64,000 nt of DNA, taken from assembly GCF_964204645.1 (NCBI RefSeq), contig NC_134027.1:23858485-23922484 (forward strand), given 5' to 3'. Shown here piece by piece: positions 11,752-62,290 of this stretch. Both the position numbers and the translations under genes were made by a program. Numbering within the stretch: the stretch's first letter is position 1; every line of letters begins with the position of its first letter. The notes under the pieces are model-generated. The model was not told the origin of the DNA, searched no databases, and saw only the letters and a list, made by a program, of their open reading frames with translations. This stretch comes from Tubulanus polymorphus. Its lineage: Eukaryota; Nemertea; Palaeonemertea; Tubulaniformes; Tubulanidae.

Positions 11752-14700
11752 ATTTATTGCTGTTATCCAACGAATATGAACAGCGGATACCTGTTTCACA
11801 TGAACAGAATCAACAAAACCAAACATCTAACGGTCGAATCGGTCGATGCAGTAAACCGGTCAAATCGGTGAATTTTAGAAAACTTATCGCGAAAACCTAC
11901 TTTTCACTACCGATTTTCAATTCCAGTCCTAACACCTCCAAGTAAGGCGCAGTTTACTGCACTAAATTCGACCCTATGAAAATCATCATAGACACACAAA
12001 CACAGCGAACTAAAGTCAGTCGTAAATGATAAAGACGTTATTTTTTCTTCGAACGCACGACGAAAAACCTTTTTCTAACCGATGCAGCCCTCGCTTTCTC
12101 TACACACGGGAACTATCCCCGTACGCACGTATTTTATACAAACATATATATATATAACATTTCTATCTAGTAAAAACGAACTTCTTGCATAAGTAGAAAA
12201 CTAGCTTCATTTTCATGGCACGAGAGAATACATTTTTTATCACTAATTATTTTTTTTCGATTTCGATTTCCCGAGACGGCTTACAGCCTACATACGAACA
12301 TTCGTATTTCATCAAAAAGTCGTTGCGACTATTTCGTTTCTTTTCAGACAGATATGGTCGGCGCATCGTTCAAACGAATTTCGGTAAAATCCGTTTTCTT
12401 GAAACGACGCGTAACGGAATGACGCGAATTTTAGAATTGAATTCCGTTGAATTTCGGGGGAAATCTTGATTTGTTTCACAAATATTCCCAAAATGTTCCT
12501 AACACCACTGATGAAAAGGATTACGTACAAAAATACTGAATGTTACTCCGTTCTCTGTTTTGTGAAATGATGTTACGTTATTTCTATACCCAGCTGATGA
12601 GTTAACCGGTTTTACCGCAACACGAGCCATGCCGCTCACCAGATGGCGTGACTAGCAGTCAGCGTTACAGTACATAGTCAAAAATAAGTTCATTTTTAAT
12701 CAACTTTCAATTTGATTTTTTTCCTGACTCAAAATAATTATTTTCACACTCGCCAATAAGATAAACTTATGACCGATATTTCTACGAGTTTGAAGCGGTT
12801 ATTTGCCACTTGATTCGAGTTTAATCGAAAAACTTACAATCGTAACATGGATATTATTTTACTAGTGACACCTGGTGGATGTTCGACTTCGGGACCGATG
12901 TTGCCCGTAGCCCGTTAAAGACTGATGTATATATTTTATCGGCAAAACTCTTACATAGCCGAACAGACATTCAGCGTTCATACAAAATTCATAAGTATCT
13001 CGTTATCGACGGATGAGCTGTAAATGAATTCTTATGAATGAATACATGTAACTCCCCGCAAGGCAAAAACCACAGTTACCTGGCTCGCGATATCGTTGAA
13101 AATTGTTTTGTATCGAATTGCGATATTCTGGGGGCGGGTACAGACAGACGGCGGATTAGGTCACCTTCCATCCCTAGTTATACACCATATCGAAAAAAGA
13201 GTCTTACCTAACATGATAATAATAATAATCATTATTATAATAATGATATTTTTCTTAAAAATCTTCATTCAAACTACTGAGACAGATTATGATTGTTAAA
13301 TGCACTATGAGACATACGCCCGAAATTGCGCACTCCAATGTCAAGGTCGACGAATCGATCAAGAACGGCCGTATTATGAATTAATCAATAATCGCGAAAT
13401 TTCCCCTAGTACGAACGAACGCTCAGTTATTACCCCTTTGTACGGAGCTACGCACCATATTCTCTGATATGAAGGTGTATATTTACATGATTTCTTTGTT
13501 TTCCGTTTTAAATTTCTGAACTATTTACATCAATTCGCGCCAAATTTAGACAGCATTTTTTTATTCTGAGACATATTATTACTAAATATATTTCATTTTA
13601 TATATATATATATCTATACTGTACTGTTTCTGCTGCTTTTTTTTATCTGCATGGAAAATTTCTAGAAAATTTTGTACGGGGAGCCTTTCGTGAAGTACGC
13701 ACGCAAACGGTAAATTTTACCCCCTTCCCACCCGTGCTGGCCCATGCGTAACGTACTTTACAAACGGCTATGATAACCATTTTCAACAATTACTATAAAA
13801 CGTGGCTGGCTGGTTGACTGACGGTGCTACCTTTGTTGTTGGTGATACATTTTTCAACGATCAGACAGATTTTCCAAACGACGACAATGACAACAATGAA
13901 TATGAAATAAAAATGAGGCGCACAACTCGATTTACGCGGCGAAAAATAAGCGATACAAAATGCAAAATCGTCTTCACCCAGGTCCGGGGAAAGATCGAAA
14001 AAATCTTACTGGCAATTTTTTTCTTATCGAATTCAAAATTCGCGGTTACCTTCGCATTTATTGCACTAAAACAAATTCTCGATAAAAAAATCCAATTGAC
14101 AAATTTTTCCAAACGGAGTTTCGTTGTGAGACAGATTTGAGGGGGGGAACGGACTTAATTCAAGGACGAGTTTAATCGGTAATGGGTTCAATATAGATAG
14201 ATACATCAACACAGTAATTAATCGTGATATGTTTGTAAAACTAAAGAGCTGCAAAATAATAAAATGCAGTCTCTCTATCTCGCGTATTGGAAGATCGCTA
14301 CGTTCAGCATCTAGTCACACGCAAGTAAAGCTTACGCGCACTTTTTTCAGCCGTTGCGAGAAAGAGATCAAATATCAAATACTAAAAAAAAAAGATAGAT
14401 CCGTTAAATTTTTTTTCGACACAGTTTACTAGACTTGCCTCGGATCGCGCCCGTTTTCTCCGGAGGGGGGCAGACGGGAATTCGAGCAGGAAAATCTTTT
14501 GAACATTTCGTCATCCGGCGCGAGCGATAATCCGAGGTAAATCCGTCGCAAGCAGTCTAATACACCAACTTATTCGTTGTCGCGGGTTCCATGATTTTGA
14601 AATCTTCCTTTGAATTTTCCTTTCGACTGAAATTCCGAATGAAAATTCTTGAAGCGCGAAACGGATCGTTGCTTTTTTAGTATCAAACGATAGAATTTCA

Positions 14701-15724
14701 ATCGGGTTTACCCTGATGGTTAGATCGATGTGATCAGATGGCGTGCACGTCCTGCAGGCCTCGATTAAGAAGTTAAGTGAGTCCCAATTCGCCCGTTTAG
14801 TACAACGCATGCGGGACTGGGGCCTGGACACAGTTGCACAGCTGTGAGTTAAGCGCATAACTTAGATTTAAAAAATTTACTTTCTACCACGTGCAAACCT
14901 AACAAAAATTCAATGAAAATACATTTCCTTACCGCGCCAAATTCATCATAATACCAAGTCTTTTTGCGCCTTTACTTGAAAATGGGTAACTCACCATGAT
15001 TTTTCGTTTTGCGAAACTTGCCCCTGGATTTAAGTCAAACTCACAATTGCGGAAACAGTCAGATCAAATCATGTCTCCGATCCAGAACAGGTTACCCGGT
15101 TTTTTTCCAATCGTACTTAGGCGTACTTTTGTAAACGCAATCGATACACTGAAAATGCCTCGGTATGTTCCACTCTACTTGAAAAAGGGGATACTCAACC
15201 TATTCAACAAAATTGACACCCAGTATTATTAACTCAGCGTTAGTCGATAACCGGCGCCAGTTATCTCTATCGTTATTCAATTTCGTCCTTCCAAATCGAT
15301 TCGAAACCACGCGAGAAACGAAAAACCCGCCGACACTCGACGACGCTTTTCGTAAACGTATACGTGTATATACACGCGCACGCCCGTCGCAAAAACGCGC
15401 GGACAGGCGACTCCCGTATAACGACGGATTCGAAAAGTGTAAAAATCACTTTCGTTTTAGTCAGCATGTTCGATATCTTCTCCGTAAAACACACACGCGA
15501 CGACGTTACAGTCGACGGACGATAATAAAAGGGGGCAGCAGCTGTTCTATGGAAACTCAACGAAATACAGCAGAATTCATAAATATATATATATATATAT
15601 ATATCGTATAAATGGTATAAGTACCGTACTCGGCTAAACGACCAGTGTGGGGGTTGTTTTTTTTTTCGCGCGCGGCGTATCGTGTCGCGGGAACAGCATT
15701 CGAGGTAACCCGCGGACGCCTATA

Positions 15725-15729
15725 TCTGA

Positions 15730-15771
<42 letters not shown>
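15725..15771. repeat. CA microsatellite
   Basis: About 20 CA dinucleotides, almost uninterrupted. Confidence 0.95.
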
Positions 15772-15774
<3 letters not shown>

Positions 15775-16470
15775 TGATTAATAATCACGTCGATTAATTA
15801 AAAAGATGTGTTTCGATACCCGTGTTTTTCACTCGGTTAAGAATGAACGAATGGCAAGCGATGATTATTATTGCTAAGTATCACTAGTCAGTGTACGGTC
15901 CCGTTATCGCGTGCTGTTCTCCTGTCGTATTTCCCTAAAACACGCGCGCGTGCGTACAACAGCTCGAACTCTGCTTTTTTCCTCGTTACACATGTATAGA
16001 CACTACCGTGTGCGGCCGTTCGCGTTCGCGCCCCCGCATTCCAGGTTTTCGCGGCAACAGCGAACAAGTGGCGGATCCGGAGACCAGTTTCGAAGAACTT
16101 GTCGCGTCCCAAAACCGCACTAAGATGTCCACGAAGGCAATATAAGGTGTACTAACGCACTAAACACCGAAGCGCGAGATTCGCATTTACTACCGCTAGG
16201 TGGCGTATCCGGCGAAGATAAATATTGTACGACTGATTTCCGATACGCGAGACTTGCTCGTATTCATCTGCTCTACTCATGTCCATTTAGATCCGAAATA
16301 TTCAACGTACGTAGTAAACTACACAACAAACGACCACATCGGCGCCCTCTATACAGCCGCAACATTACTAATCCGAGATTGATTCAACCGACGCGATAAC
16401 ACGCGTAGCAGCATGCGCGCGCTCACGCGACGACGATTTCGTGGAATGTGTGTCTGCGCTACAATAATCA

Positions 16471-53373
<36,903 letters not shown>

Positions 53374-53423
53374 CGCGAATACGCGTAACCAACAACAAAA
53401 AAAACACGAAAAAATAAATAATC
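53374..53423 (-). other. FoxP: Possible 5' UTR part of FoxP exon 1
   Basis: In transcript order a TTACTTTTAG acceptor (53424-53425) precedes 50 bp with no upstream ATG before the start at 53373. It would imply at least one non-coding exon further upstream. Confidence 0.35.
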
Positions 53424-53899
53424 CTAAAAGTAAGTTTTATCGCGTTTCGCGCTTAGTCAAAAAAACATCGACCCTTTACCAATCGTCCGCAATAGCTGTT
53501 GTTTCCATGCGTTCGTCGAAAGAAATGAGAAGCGCGATTTTTCGAATACGTTTTATAACGCTTTCGAGAAAGCGCGCGCTCGACGGATCAACGCGCGTTG
53601 CGTACGGCGCGACGTCTATAAGTTCAATGAAACGTTCGCTACGCTCGGCGGGTATTGGACGAGTCAATTATTATTACCGCGCGCGTGTGGGGAGTGTTGT
53701 GCGAGTGTGTGTGTGTGTGTACGAGATGTAAAACTTTTATGCGGATCTCTTCCTCGCACGCATCGCCGCCGATAAAAAGACCGATAAAAAGACCGCGACG
53801 TATATATACTATAACCACACGTCAGGGTTATTGTGGTGTTATCATCCGCGCCCCCGTTGGCCAGCTCACAGTGAATGACACATGCATTCAATCGCTGCT

Positions 53900-54330
53900 C
53901 TCCCCCTTCTCTAACTTCTTCCTCTTCTCTCTCCTCTCTCCCTAACTTCTTCCTCTCCTCTCTCCTCTCTCCCTAACTTCTTCCTCTCCTCTCTCCTCTC
54001 TCCCTAACTTCTTCCTCTCCTCTCTCCTCTCTCCCTAACTTATTCCTCTCCTCTCTCCCTAACTTCTTCCTCCCCTCTCTCCCTAACTTCTTCCTCCCCT
54101 CTCTCTCCTCTCTCCCTAACTTCTGGCTCCCCTCTCTCTCTTCTCTCCCTAACTTCTTCCTCTCCTCTCCCCTAACTTCTTCCTCCCCTCTCTCCCTAAC
54201 TTCTGCCTCTCCTCTCTCCTTAATTTCTTCCTCCCGTCTTAACTATCCTCATACCCTAACTTCTGCCTCCCCTCTCTCTCTCCTCTCTCCCTAACTTCTT
54301 CATCCCCCCTCTCTCTTTAACTCCTTCCTT
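53900..54330. repeat. CT-rich minisatellite, about 31-bp unit
   Basis: About 13 units of CTCTCTCCCTAACTTCTTCC followed by TCTCCTCT. The first six are near-identical. Confidence 0.93.
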
Positions 54331-54407
54331 CCCCTTCCCCCATGCACCCCTCCCGTCTCCATAACTTCCCTCTCCCCTTCCCTCCCCTCCCTCCAAATGT
54401 CCACTCT

Positions 54408-54475
54408 TAAGTAAGTTCGAACCAACGAGCTGGCTTCATGGAGTCGAAGGCTCGAACCACTCGACCACACACCGT
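54408..54475 (-). mobile_element. tRNA-like SINE head
   Basis: On the - strand: GTGTGGTCGAGTGGTTCGAG (A-box region), CCTTCGACTCCATGAAGCC, AGCTCGTTGGTTCGAACTTA (B box GGTTCGAA). Collinear with the head of the SINE at 30072. A real tRNA is unlikely, because acceptor strands do not pair. Confidence 0.55.
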
Positions 54476-54914
54476 TCATGTACCCTCTCCGTGTCATCTC
54501 TACTCCGCACAATTACAGATTGGAAAGGGGAAATTTCTACTCTTTCTAGTCAATAATTCACCGGTGAAATCTGATGATAGAAGCTATGTTACATTAGTAG
54601 TCGTTAATAAATGGGCACATTTTTAAGTAGCAAACAAGCTGTCAGATACATTAATAAATTTCCAACAGCTGAGTGGCAGTAATAAAATTGTTATTTGCAG
54701 CCTTCTATTAAAATTCATTATCAATGCGACTTTTTCAGACGAATACAATTTGTTTTCAGTGTCTCTTTGAATTGCTGAATAAAAAAAAAAATTCACCAAA
54801 ATATTCACAAACAACTGAGAAGCTGTAGCACAAATACACGGTCACATTTGATACGATCAATCTATTTGAATGAATGGCATGCCACCAATTATAGGTATGA
54901 TAACTTGAGTTCTA

Positions 54915-55335
54915 TACTTATGTGGGTTTAAGTTTTCGACTCTGAAACCAGTTCCACAGTTGTGTAGGTTTGATTTAACTTTGGATCCCAATCCACAGTT
55001 GTGTGGGTTTAATTTGACTCTGAATCCAGTTCAATAAGTGTTTAGGTTTGATTTGACTATGGATCCACTCTTACAATTGTGTGGGTTTAGTTTGACTCTG
55101 GATCCAGTTCCACAGTTGTGTGGGTTTAGTTTGACTCTGGATCCAGTTCCATAGTTGCATGGGTTCGATTAGCTTGGGATCTAGTTCCACAGTTGTGTGG
55201 GTTTTATTTGACTCTGGATCCACTTCCACAGTTGTAAGGTATGATTTGACTCTGGATCCAGTTCCCCAGTTGTGTGGTATAATTTGACTTTGGGATCCAG
55301 TTCCACAGTTGTGTGGGTTTAATTCGACCCAGTTC
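54915..55335. repeat. 39-bp minisatellite array upstream of FoxP
   Basis: About 11 units of CCACAGTTGTGTGGGTTTA / TTTGACTCTGGATCCAGT with frequent small changes. Same orientation as 19180-20190. Confidence 0.92.
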
Positions 55336-56089
55336 CATTATTTGACTGCACCCGGCAGGATACGGAATTAAGCAAAATATTCAGTTTAAAAACTGATCAG
55401 CTTTTGATTTTTAAACGTTTAATTCCAGGGCGAGACCCAGTTCTCATTAACTAGTCATCAAAGCTCTGGCCTGATTTTCTGAAAATTGAAATAAAGATTA
55501 GATACCTTATCAATAAGCTTTTTAGGTCAATTCATTCAGCTATGCATGAAAAATTACATTTTCGACCTGATTCGATACTAATTTTCAATTTACCTTGACA
55601 CTTGAGTCACACATTTTCCTACCAATTATATAACATTGGTCTGATCGGAAAAAAATGTTGAATAACCGGACCGACTGACAGCGTCACATGGCAAGCCGCC
55701 GATATGCACAAAATACTGACCTCATTTTAGCACCTTGAAGTGAGTTGCAGCGATAGCATCGGCCACGGTACTTACAGGGAACCAAAATTCCCGGCTATAC
55801 CCCTGATTTTTCTCGATCTTTTTTGAATTATCAGCAGGGGATGTATCTTATCGAGAGGTTCCTCGCGCCGCTCATCACCCGCCGGAACGACAAGACTCCA
55901 AAATCTAAACTTTTGCGACGTTTCCCCGATTTTCAAGACGCGTCCGAATTCCCTGATTTTGCCTGCGTGCGTATCTGCCCGATTTCCTTGATCTCTATGT
56001 GACTGACTTCAAACTAGCGCCACCTAGCGGAAATTCTATTTGTCAATTTATCCACGAATCATTTCCGTTTCCATGTTTACCTGCAACGA

Positions 56090-56570
56090 GTGCTTTGACC
56101 ATAAACGCACACGACGCAGGGAAACATGTTTCATCTAGGAAACATTGTTTCTTAGGCTTCACATTTCTCGTAAACGCACACGAAAAAACACGGAAACATG
56201 GAATGAAACATGTTTGATCCCGAAAACCTTGTTTCCCAAAATCGTGTTTCTTGTTTCCCGTGTCAACGTACATGACGCAGGGAAACAAAGAAACATGTAA
56301 TGAAACATGTCTGATCTCGGAAACATTGTTTCCCGAAATCGTGTTTCTCGTTTCCCGTAAACGACGCAGGGAAACAAAGAAACATGTAATGAAAAATGTC
56401 TGATCTCGGAAACATTGTTTCCCGAAATCGTGTTTTTCGTTTCCCGTAAACGACGCAGGGAAGAAAAGAAACATGGAATGAAACATGTCTGATCTCGGAA
56501 ACATTGTTTCCCGAAATCGTGTTTCTCGTTTCTCGTCAACGTACAAGACGCAGGGAAACGTACTTCAATC
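56090..56570. repeat. Tandem repeat of about 85-100 bp (GAAACATG/CATTGTTTC)
   Basis: About five units with GAAACATGTCTGATCTCGGA, AACATTGTTTCCCGAAATCG and TGTTTCTCGTTTCCCGT, then AACGACGCAGGGAAAC. Long antisense ORFs here are artefacts. Confidence 0.9.
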
Positions 56571-57249
56571 TCCTATTCCGCGTTTCCCCGCGTCGCGGGC
56601 TTCACCGCGACGCTAAAATCGTTTTACTTCTTTTTAACACCGCCGAAAACTGGCGACGCGTTTCCGCGAACGCGACAATCGAATTACGCGTCGATATGTT
56701 CGCGCGGGCGGCGGATTAGAATTAAAATTTCGCGAAATAAAATCAAATCATAACCGGGCCGAAAAACGAATTTCGAAGCGCCGGTACATAACCGGCGGGC
56801 GCGCGTCGAGCGTCTCGACCCTTTCACGATTAGGCCGTAAACATACGACTCGTCGACTTAACGAAATCAAAAACATCAAAAGATACGCGCGACGTTCGCG
56901 GTTTCTTCTTCTTCTTTTTTCTCCAATCATTTTCAACGACGTTCGCGAAAATAATTGAATTACGAAGTCGATGGAAATTAAACTTAAACGACGGTTAATG
57001 GGCTGTGTGTGTGTTTGTACGCGCCGTAGGGCGGCGGTTTAACGACCAGCTTCCTTCGCTGTTCCTTTCAACTCCTTCAGGCTGTCGAATCGAGTCTAGT
57101 TGATTTAAGTTTACGGGGGGGGGGGGGCGTACATAGCGCGGATGGGGGGGTTCAGTTACCCTCCCCCAGAAATTTTGGAAAACATGCCCTTTTAGCAAAC
57201 GTTATCGTTATATCATATCTATAAATTTAATGTAATCCTTTGCTCTGGA

Positions 57250-57665
57250 GTGACAAGCGTTTTATTGCAGGCCTTAGAGAGTTTTTGGTCATCTTCAGGA
57301 ATATGGTATTCCTGAAGAAGACTATTAGAATAATTAGTCGAAACGTTGAAGAAACTATTAACTCATGGAAATGCTCCTGAAGATGACTATAAGCATTTAG
57401 TCAACATTTTGAAGAAACTATTAACTCATGGAAATGCTCCTGAAGATGACTATAAGCATTTAGTCAACATTTTGAAGAAACTATTAACTCATGGAAATGC
57501 TCCTGAAGATGACTATTAGCATTTAGTCAAAATTTTGAAGAAACTACGAACTCATGGAAATGCCCCTGAAGATGACTATTCATAATTAGTCAAAATGTTG
57601 AACAAACTACTAACTCATGGAAATGCTCCTGAAGCATTTAGTCGAAACGTTGAATGAATTACTAA
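57250..57665. repeat. 62-bp tandem repeat derived from the hammerhead-like element
   Basis: First unit has CCTGAAGAAGACTATTAGAA then TTAGTCGAAACGTTGAAG. Four or five following units read GCTCCTGAAGATGACTATAA, GCATTTAGTCAACATTTTGA and AACTATTAACTCATGGAAAT. A final unit regains GTCGAAACGTTGAA. Confidence 0.85.
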
Positions 57666-59294
57666 CTCAGGGAAATATTTCCAGACTTTTTACCATTATT
57701 TTTAAGTTATCATGTCAGTGTCAAAACACGCGTATAGAGTTTCCTCCATCCTTGAGGTTCCAGCTGATTCGAGTCGGGCCTATTTCGATCGAATCTGCCC
57801 GATTCGAACTGTTATCAGTCTCTCGTCGTCCTTGCAGTGCGAAAAAGGCAAGTTAATTTGCCTATTTGTTTAAACGATTTTCATTTCAATCAAGCGCCCG
57901 CCACGTAATCGCTAATTGAACAGAATTCGAGTGTTTTTCAACCCATCGAAATCATCTGTTTGTTTTACGTAAACCAAAACCGATAACGCACACACGCGCA
58001 GGCGCGTCGTCGCAGTAAAGGTACACGCGTCCCCGTCGTCGATGACTGCGGTGACCATGACACGGTATTCAATTGTTATTCGCTCGACATTCCGTCGTTT
58101 TCGTAATACGCACCAGATGGCAGCAGTTTCCAGTCGACATATTTTTGCGCATTCACCTGCAGATCTTGCAGTTTATCAAAAAATTGCATTTGTCTACTGA
58201 ATGATTGTTCTCATTAGTATTTTCTTTAGTGTTTTATTTGAATAGATATCTCTATGCATAGACAGTCAAAATAAGCTACTATTTCTGTTGGTTAATTTAA
58301 AAAGTTTACTGTGTTATTGAATTTTCTACAGTGTTATAAAATCTGTACATTTTAATGGGTTTGAGCGTAAAATAAATGAATAAATATTTCGAATAGAGCG
58401 TCATAATCCTGATAGGAAGGACGGATTTTGCGATAAGTCGCGAATTAACGATACAGACGACAATTTCTACTAATGATTTCTACTTATCTACTTCTACTTA
58501 TCACGGACGGAAAATGCTAGTAAATTAGAAATCAATTATATGAAGTCCATTAAACTATATCAATGCGTAATCAATTAATTATCAATATAGTTTTTTAATA
58601 GAATAAGGAGATGTTAGAGAGCAATAATTTCAGCTGTCATTAATCAATCTGTCCCCTCCTCAACCCCCCACAGCCCCCCCTCAGACTTATAGCATTCTGT
58701 CGACACACTCCGACTGATAATGCGAGTAGCGGACACCGATTAACTGACCACTGATGAAGAAATGAATGACCACTGACCAATGAATGACCACTGAGCAGCA
58801 GAATGAATGACCACTGATTGACCAGCACTGCCGCTGATGGTCATATAGATGATGTCTGCGTTCACTTCTTGAGTCAGTACTCGATGACAAGCAGGTCGAA
58901 ACACTTATAACGTCTGAACGAGTTCGTAAAAATCTTGTAAATAATATAAATCCCGCACTACAGCAAAAATCCGCAAAAATATCAAATCTAAAAAAAAAAT
59001 TTTCCAGTTCTCTTTCCTAAAAAAAAAACAAAATAATTTTTTTCTTTGTGTCCACCTCAATTTTTGAACTAATAATTTGCAAAGAGTTTTCTTCATTTCT
59101 CCAATTATTGAAGTCAATAAATTTCGCTCTAAAAAAATTCTAATCTTTTTTCTCAGTTCCTACAAGCTTTTACAAGGAAAATACTAAAAAACCCACAAAA
59201 AATCAATTATCAGTCCCTTTCATTTTAAAATGGAAAAAAAAGGAAAACGATCTTTTTCCGAAAATCTTCCCTTCTTTCTCCCATCTTTTTCTTA

Positions 59295-59455
59295 GAATAC
59301 ATTTCGGATTTGATCGGGCCCGGTCGTCCATTCACACGGGTGCAAAAAAGGGCCCGACCAAAAACACCAGTCCAAGCCCAAATTTGATTCGTGTTTGATC
59401 CAGGGCCAGTTTGACCTTGGCTAAATCGTCTCTGCGTGATTGCGGCTAAAAACTG
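59295..59455. mobile_element. MITE fragment (AGCCGCGAT family, right part)
   Basis: TGATCGGGCCCGGTCGTCCA, GGGCCCGACCAAAAACACC and end CTGCGTGATTGCGGCTA. The left part is missing or diverged. Confidence 0.6.
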
Positions 59456-61159
59456 TGGAACTAAGTCCAGTAGATCAGTCAATGGGTTAATAGTAATTGA
59501 AACTCAGTCAATGGGTAAATAATGGAACCTCAGTCTATCATCTGAGGTCAGTCTGTCAGTAGTGGAACTGTCAACTCTGTGAATGAACGCATGAAGACAA
59601 TGGCTCGCTAACACAGTCAATGACCATATTCACTCAATGCCGACCGGCGTGGGCGGTCAACTGATCAATGAGTGGTCATTTACTACGGACCATCTGACCG
59701 TAACGTACTAGTCATCAGTCAACGGTCACTCAGCTTAATTCACTAGAAACTCTTAGCGGCCAGCGGGACGAATCAATCAGCGAGACCTATTAAATAGCAA
59801 ACAGACGCGCAACTTTATACCAGAGTCTAATTGATGAACTAGAAATAAATGTCTAATCTAAATTTGACTAGTTCTTCTGCTTATTTTGAGGGCAAAAATG
59901 ATCGCCTCAAAGAAGCTCATAATATTTAGATTTGAAACAAGACTAATGGATTTAATGAAGAGATTTTCTGGGCTCCTTAAGTTCGTTGTAACTAGGTTCC
60001 ACTGTTATTTCATCCCAGATATAACAGGTTATAACGAACAGATTTTCTTATCGTTTAGAATTTCCTGCAGATAGCCATTTCCATAATCGCGAGTTTGAGC
60101 TAACTTTCAAATTAGTTCATTTCTGATCGGTAATTGATCAGAATTGAATTAGTTAATTTTTGATAAGTAGATAAGAATTGAAACAGCTCATTTTTGATTA
60201 GTTGATTTCACTATGTAAATTAAGGTCAAACTTTAACTCAATACCGAGGAACCGGGCCGAATGAAGTTAGTCGTAACAAGGACGATCTCGAGTAGATACT
60301 AAGAGATGCTGGGAACAGATTTCAGATACGATTGTTTCTTGGTGTTGTTTTTCACATTCGAAGATATCGTTTGTTCGAACGCGCGCGGCCGCACCGAGAG
60401 AGATGACAATGCAAAAATGCATCTAGGCGCAAACGGTCTTTGTTTGACGTCGAATTCATTTGAATAAAAGTAGTTCCGTCATTCTTTACGGGCGTCGAGA
60501 GTAAACAAACGCGACAACAGCGTCGCGGTGCGCGCCCGCCGCAACCGAGCAGACGGACGGACAGCTCTTAAAATAAAAACAACCGGTACAGATTAATTTT
60601 CACGACGTCGTTAATTAACCCTCCGCGCTCGAAGCCAGTCTGAGATCGGCGCTCGTCGAGGACCACCGGATTATCATCGAAGACGATAAATAGGAAAAAA
60701 AGGCGACTCGAAAACAATGGCTACGAGAGTGACGCGCTGCGCGCACACGGCACTGAGCACCGAACAATAAACAAAGACAAGACCGGCATTCTCCACACGC
60801 TGATCAATCCATACAAACAAAATATTGATGGAGGAGTGTGAAGGGAGACGATACCATCTGGCGATAGGAAAAAACCCGAATGACGGTGTATCACAAGGCG
60901 ATAACTTTGACCCGTTTATAAATAATTCGCCGATTTTCCCCCCTCACGAAGTTTTCGGTAAACAGAAAATTTCCCGCGTGAATCGGCTGCAGGTGAATGG
61001 TGAGATTTCTTAAGTATGAAACGTTTACAATATTCATTAATCACGAATCATGTATTGATAAAGAGACGCCTGGTTAATAGCGTTATCCGAATACTGCGCT
61101 CGATGTTTTCCGTTCTGCAAAAATGTCTCTTCATTCACGTGACACGAGGCTATTATACA

Positions 61160-61620
61160 CTCAACGGAGAAATTTGATTGAAAATGAACTTTTAAGCGCC
61201 AGATATTGGGCATTTCATTCGCAAACTTTCAAAATGTGATCATTCACACCACACATACACATGCGTTCAGGATATTTCTAATTGAAAATGAACCACAAAC
61301 ACCAGACATTAGACATTTTATCAGCAAACTTTCAAAAACTGATCTTCCAAACTTTACACGTGTCCAGAACTTCTTCACCTGACACATTTTTAATTGAAAA
61401 TGAACTACAAACACCAGAAATTAGACATTTTATCAGCGCACTTTCAAAAACGGATCTTCCACACTTCACATGTGTTCAGAAATTCTTCACCCGAGACATT
61501 TTTGATTGATGAAAGACACCGAAGAATTAAAAACTTAACAAACTAAACCAGAAATTAGACATTTTATCGGCGCGCTTTCAAAAACTGATCGTACACGCTT
61601 CACACTACATCGGCGAATAT
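61160..61620. repeat. Dispersed 125-bp repeat, about four copies
   Basis: GACACATTTTTAATTGAAAA, TGAACTACAAACACCAGA, ATTAGACATTTTATCAGC and ACTTTCAAAAACTGATC recur about every 125 bp. Reverse orientation to 18480-18860. Confidence 0.85.
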
Positions 61621-62061
61621 CTGAAGGGGTTCGAGTGGCGGGCTGCATAGATAGATATATAATGAAATCGAACATGTTTGAACAGCCATCGATGTCTGCA
61701 ATAGCGCGCAATCGTACATATTATAAAATTCGAAAATGAAATACATACCTGAGCCATATTCTATATACATGAATGCGGATTCTATAGAGAATTCATCTCG
61801 CTTTCTGAAAATACACACACAAATAAAATAACAATGAAAACATCATCGATGCGTATTGAACGTTCGGCAGCTGATAAAATATTTAGTTTTCGTCTGAACC
61901 CGGGTAGGATCTGACAACACAAATACTGTAATTACAGACCGATGCTGAATGGAAATTAATGACAAATCGAAATACAAATCGTAACAGCGTTTTTGACCTG
62001 GGTTAAATTTCGCCCAGCCAATACTGTTCACGCCGGTGCCAACTGACACGGGCCCAAACTG

Positions 62062-62290
62062 AGTCGGGATTACACGGAGACGATTTGGTCCGGATCAGGC
62101 CTAAGTCAAATTTGGCCCATGCCTTATTAGAGAGCGCGTTCATAAACCACTCACTCCATACTAACAAATGCTCAAACAAAGCAAAGTGAGTCACTTCCGG
62201 AACCAGTTGCAATTCAAGTGTGTCCCGTGCTAAAATTCAGCTCAGGCCTAGTGCGACATTTTTTGGTCGGGCCAAATTTGTTTTGTTTCT
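62062..62290. mobile_element. MITE (AGCCGCGAT family, copy 5)
   Basis: GGGATTACACGGAGACGATT, AGTCAAATTTGGCCCATG, AAAGTGAGTCACTTCCGG and TTTTTTGGTCGGGCC, in the family order. The right inverted end is lost; 62330-62410 repeats some body words in reverse. Confidence 0.7.

Larger units (their letters stand above)
10016..16470 (-). other. Region 3' of FoxP; possible long 3' UTR
   Basis: Mostly non-repetitive DNA of mixed composition between the FoxP stop codon and the satellite. On the - strand two overlapping AATAAA signals (TTTATT at 10188-10198 on +) lie near the far end, so a 3' UTR of about 6.3 kb is possible. This is inference only. Contained elements are a hAT-like MITE (10587-10815), a fold-back element (11620-11751), an ATT-rich tract near 13220-13245, a TA tract near 15582-15604 and a CA tract at 15725-15771. 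No further gene is recognised. Confidence 0.35.

Noticed and set aside
13802-14140. 112-residue + strand ORF
   Set aside because: No family recognised and an overlapping - strand ORF of similar length; probably chance in AT-rich DNA.
56043-56546. 167-residue ORF with repeated RETRFRETMFPRSD words
   Set aside because: Translation of the 85-100 bp tandem repeat; two overlapping frames are open, so coding is unlikely.
60825-61013. 62-residue ORF starting MMEECEGRRY
   Set aside because: Looks less repetitive than most, but there is no similarity I recognise and no supporting splice or regulatory signal. Left unannotated.
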